Source of the DNA: Clostridium sp. CAG:780
Lineage (GTDB): Bacteria; Bacillota; Clostridia; TANB77; CAG-508
Direction: 5' to 3'
DNA: 54,770 nt
NCBI GenBank assembly: GCA_000434195.1
Contig: HF994476.1
Location: forward strand, 1 to 54,770
The translations under genes and the position numbers were made by a program. A model generated the notes under the pieces. The model was given only the letters and a program-made list of their open reading frames with translations, was not told the DNA's origin and ran no database searches. Position 1 is the stretch's first letter. Every line of letters starts with the position of its first letter. Below are positions 52,267 through 54,770 of this stretch, piece by piece.

Positions 52267-52384
52267 TGCCTTTTTACAGAAAATAGTATATAATAATTAA
52301 AATTTATATCAAAAAATTAATTAATCTTAAAATTTCCCAATAAATGAACTAATAAAAATTAAAATAATAACGGAGGTATTGTAT

Positions 52385-53746
52385 ATGGATTTAACCAAAT
52401 GTACATTAGTAGAATTGCGTCAATTAGCAAAAGAACAAGAAATTAAAAATGTAACTAAATTAAAAAAGGAAGAGCTAATAGAATTGCTGACAAAGCTTGA
52501 ATCAGAAAAAAATGTCGAAGAAGAACAACAAAAAGAATATCCAGCAATAGACAATGATGCAAAATATCAAATAGGAGAAAACGCAAGAGACGATTCTGAT
52601 TTGTCATATAAACTTACTAATCCAGACGATTTTATAGCAGAGGGTGTATTAGAAATCTTACCTGATGGATATGGTTTCTTAAGAGGAGAAAATTATTTAT
52701 CGAGTCCAAAAGATGTGTACATATCTCCTACTCAAATAAAAAGATTTAAATTGGATCAAGGAGACAAAATAAAAGGAATTGCAAGATTTCCTAAGGAAGA
52801 TGCAAGATTCCCAGGGCTTATATATGTAGGAGCCGTTAACGGAGAACTTCCTGAAAAAGCTTATAAGAGAAAGAAGTTTGATGATTTAATACCTATTTAT
52901 CCAGACGAAAGAATTAGATTAGAAACAGTTCCTACCGAATATGCTATGAGAATGATAGACTTAGTTTGCCCAATAGGAAAGGGACAAAGAGGAATGATAG
53001 TTGCACCACCTAAAGTTGGAAAAACAACATTATTAAAGAAAATTGCAAATAGCATAACAGCAAATCATCCAGAAATAGAATTAATAGTGTTATTAATAGA
53101 TGAGAGACCAGAAGAAGTAACAGACATGAAAAGATCTATAAAAGGAGAAGTAATTTATTCTACCTTTGACGAACTACCAGAACATCATGTAAAAGTAGCT
53201 GAAATGGTCTTAGAAAGAGCAAAAAGACTAGTAGAACATGGCAAAGATGTTGCAATTCTCCTAGATAGCATAACAAGACTTGCAAGAGCCTATAACTTAG
53301 TAATACCTTCTTCAGGGAAAACTCTATCTGGAGGAATAGATCCAGCAGCACTTCACAAGCCAAAAAAATTCTTTGGAGCAGCTAGAAACATAGAACATGG
53401 TGGAAGTTTAACAATATTAGCAACATCGCTTATTGATACAGGAAGCAGAATGGATGAAGTAATCTTTGAAGAATTCAAAGGAACAGGAAACATGGAAGTA
53501 CATCTTGATAGATCACTTTCAGAAAAAAGAATATTCCCTGCTATTGACATTAACAAATCAGGAACAAGAAGAGAGGAAAAGCTGCTTTCACCAGAAGAAC
53601 TTGCTACAACATTTGCATTGCGTAAAGCCCTATCAAGTATGCCGGTAGGAGAAGTTACAGAACAAGTCATAAATCAAATGCTTTTAACAAAAAACAATGA
53701 AGAATTTATAATTAAAATGAAAAGGATATTACCTGGATTAAAATAA
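52385..53746 (+). CDS. rho: Transcription termination factor Rho
   Basis: About 453 residues. Rho_N SAP-like helices at about 1-40, a short linker, and a cold-shock-type RNA-binding domain with GVLEILPDGYGFLRG. The RecA-type motor has Walker A APPKVGKTT, Walker B-type DVAILLDSITRLARAYN, and the Q/R-loop region PALHKPKKFFGAARN. It moves along untranslated RNA and releases RNA polymerase. ATG at 52385 is used because GGAGG (52372-52376) is spaced for it; the upstream TTG at 52379 is too close. Ends with TAA in an A-rich region without a strong own terminator. Confidence 0.96.
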   Translation: MDLTKCTLVELRQLAKEQEIKNVTKLKKEELIELLTKLESEKNVEEEQQKEYPAIDNDAKYQIGENARDDSDLSYKLTNPDDFIAEGVLEILPDGYGFLRGENYLSSPKDVYISPTQIKRFKLDQGDKIKGIARFPKEDARFPGLIYVGAVNGELPEKAYKRKKFDDLIPIYPDERIRLETVPTEYAMRMIDLVCPIGKGQRGMIVAPPKVGKTTLLKKIANSITANHPEIELIVLLIDERPEEVTDMKRSIKGEVIYSTFDELPEHHVKVAEMVLERAKRLVEHGKDVAILLDSITRLARAYNLVIPSSGKTLSGGIDPAALHKPKKFFGAARNIEHGGSLTILATSLIDTGSRMDEVIFEEFKGTGNMEVHLDRSLSEKRIFPAIDINKSGTRREEKLLSPEELATTFALRKALSSMPVGEVTEQVINQMLLTKNNEEFIIKMKRILPGLK

Positions 53747-53791
53747 AAAATAAGCAAAAGTAAAATTTGTACCAAAATGGGGAAAAGGCCA

Positions 53792-53836
53792 ATACCACAT
53801 AAAATACTTGAAAAAAGTGCATTTATGTGGTATAAT
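53792..53836 (+). promoter_or_regulatory. Promoter inside an inverted repeat
   Basis: TTGAAA (53808-53813), 17-base spacer, TATAAT (53831-53836). The perfect 12-base repeat ATACCACATAAA (53792-53803) / TTTATGTGGTAT (53822-53833) overlaps the -10. It may be an operator for autoregulation by the downstream small HTH-like protein. Confidence 0.65.
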
Positions 53837-53914
53837 CATATTTACGGGAGATTTTCTCTTGTTTTTATATAAAGAATTTCCAATTTCATTCTTGAAAGGA
53901 AGGGGAGTTGAAAG

Positions 53915-54154
53915 ATGACAGACGATATGGTAAAGGATTTGAGCAATGAAGAGTATCATACTCTTCGGAAACTGAACTGGGAAAAAATCGGTGTTGTAGA
54001 AGGAGTAATGAAGATCGAAGGAATTACTCTTGATACTCTATCTGAGGCCACAGGAATTTATCCTACGACACTGGAGATGTGGCTGGATTACCAGATTCTG
54101 CTCGATAAGTTGCAGTTAGATAATATCTCTACTGCGCTCAATATTCTTGCTTAA
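53915..54154 (+). CDS. Small HTH-like protein of the second cassette
   Basis: 79 residues. TLDTLSEATGIYPTTLEMWL fits a helix-turn-helix of the simplest kind; the rest is helical and acidic. Codon use (many GC third positions) contrasts with rho. Ribosome site GAAGGGGAG. Possibly a DNA-binding protein related in style to those at 6883-8141; an own family cannot be named. Confidence 0.65.
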   Translation: MTDDMVKDLSNEEYHTLRKLNWEKIGVVEGVMKIEGITLDTLSEATGIYPTTLEMWLDYQILLDKLQLDNISTALNILA

Positions 54155-54496
54155 AAGCAACCATATTACATTTTCAACAACAGAAATAGAGAGGTGTACA
54201 GTAACCTCTCTATTTTTGTTTATAAAGTTTTTTATATCTTTAGCTTTTACAATTTCATAAAGCGCTACTTGAGTAAAAAGGTTTAACTCATTTCTATTTA
54301 CTATGGGCTTTAATAATTTATAAAATTTTAATTCATCAGATGTCAATAAATAAATTTTCTTGTCATAAAGAGAAGAAAGGGTAGGGGGAGCTTGTATCAT
54401 ATTAATATTATCTGAAGTCTTAAATTTATTATCCTTTTTGGTTTTTATAATATACACTATTAATATAAGAACAACCCAAGCTAAAACTGTTTCCAT
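54116..54496 (-). pseudogene. Truncated DUF2726 (PD-(D/E)XK-like) gene
   Basis: About 126 residues: an N-terminal membrane helix, then the DUF2726 opening LYDKKIYLLTSDELKFYKLL and NLFTQVALYEIV. The domain should go on to a histidine/aspartate core (KH-DF and ELD motifs), but after FINK the frame runs into the cassette terminator and unrelated residues. The nuclease core is absent. The ATG at 54496 follows GAGGTGG; the upstream TTG is not used. The true end of the original gene was removed by the insertion. Confidence 0.65.
54174..54222 (+). terminator. Terminator of the second cassette
   Basis: AAATAGAGAGGT pairs with ACCTCTCTATTT (loop of 8), followed by TTGTTT. It lies inside the 3' end of the DUF2726 reading frame, so that frame is not genuine past this point. 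Confidence 0.85.
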
Positions 54497-54770
54497 TTCT
54501 TTCCACCTCAAAAGAATAATAACATATTTAAAGGGAATAAGTATTTTTTTAAAACAAAATGTATATTAATGAACAAAACAATATACAAAATTTCTTTATA
54601 TAAGAAAGATACAATTTGATAACAATTAATTGCATTAATAGTGTATTGACAAAATAATTTTTTTGGTATATATATTTATAGGGTAGTATAGGAGATTACC
54701 TTTTATAATCGATATATAACATTGCACAAAATCAAAGTTTTGCGCAAAAAAGTAATAAATAAAATGGCAT
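54497..54770. other. Window end, no gene; promoter-like sequence and a repeated motif
   Basis: Visible: TTGACA near 54648 followed after 17 bases by TATATA (a promoter reading rightward), and at 54737-54750 GTTTTGCGCAAAAA. The latter is nearly the palindrome at 6864-6883 beside the first cassette. The next gene is outside the window. Confidence 0.4.

Larger units (their letters stand above)
53792..54222 (+). mobile_element. Second small cassette of foreign composition
   Basis: A promoter, one 79-codon gene of higher GC and a terminator, inserted so that the DUF2726 gene on the other strand is cut off in the terminator. Promoter spacing and context (TTTATG(T)GGTATA) match those of the cassette at 6.8-8.2 kb. 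Confidence 0.5.

Noticed and set aside
1..54770. Alternative genetic code
   Set aside because: TGA ends several genes properly (for example at 1776-1778 and 26365-26367) and does not occur in conserved motifs.

Overview
The window looks like an uncultured, low-GC, spore-forming-lineage Clostridium relative (class Clostridia). Evidence: AT-rich codon use, ordinary TGA stops, strong AGGAGG-type ribosome sites, a yabP-yabQ-divIC cluster next to rho, a single-chain Fe-S L-serine dehydratase, and a COG4586/4587/3694-type ABC exporter. No tRNA, rRNA or CRISPR array was seen. All family calls come from reading motifs; no database search was run.

Region 1 (1-6.4 kb) is the right-hand part of a Tn916/Tn4451-style integrative element whose left end is outside the window. 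It has an XRE regulator on the minus strand, a 760-base leader region full of hairpins and tiny leader ORFs, an Orf7-like sigma factor and an Orf8-like HTH_16 protein. A hairpin-rich stretch that may be a structured RNA follows, then three small accessory genes and two overlapping large serine recombinases. It is followed by debris of a YhcG (DUF1016) gene and then a two-gene cassette of visibly higher GC (6.8-8.2 kb). A second small cassette of similar flavour lies at 53.8-54.2 kb and has cut off a DUF2726 gene.

Region 2 (8.4-28 kb) is mostly chromosomal. It holds a cytoplasmic zincin, polA, a lytic transglycosylase, a GLUG-repeat surface protein, galE, an aldose-epimerase-like gene and secA. 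The 3' end of secA carries a 289-base tandem duplication that throws the gene out of frame before the SEC-C zinc motif. A tyrosine integrase broken at an A-run follows, then a histidine phosphatase, a NUDIX hydrolase, a GNAT acetyltransferase, L-serine dehydratase and an ABC-2 exporter with its own leader/terminator.

Region 3 (28-51 kb) is the most unusual part: a large locus for building cell-surface fibres. It contains a 2962-residue beta-helix/GLUG surface protein with a CBM2-like insert and three SipW-type (ER-type) signal peptidases with intact Ser/His pairs. A fourth SipW-like protein has lost both catalytic residues. At least five TasA/camelysin-like exported proteins and one further exported protein are present. 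In the middle of the same gene run sit a membrane-anchored McrB-like AAA+ ATPase and a DUF2357 protein with no nuclease motif. The combination suggests a fibre secretion/assembly system in which an McrBC-derived motor has been recruited to the cell surface. That is inference, but the gene order and tight spacing are directly visible.

Region 4 (51-54.8 kb) returns to housekeeping: yabP, yabQ, divIC and rho, then the second odd-composition cassette and the truncated DUF2726 gene.
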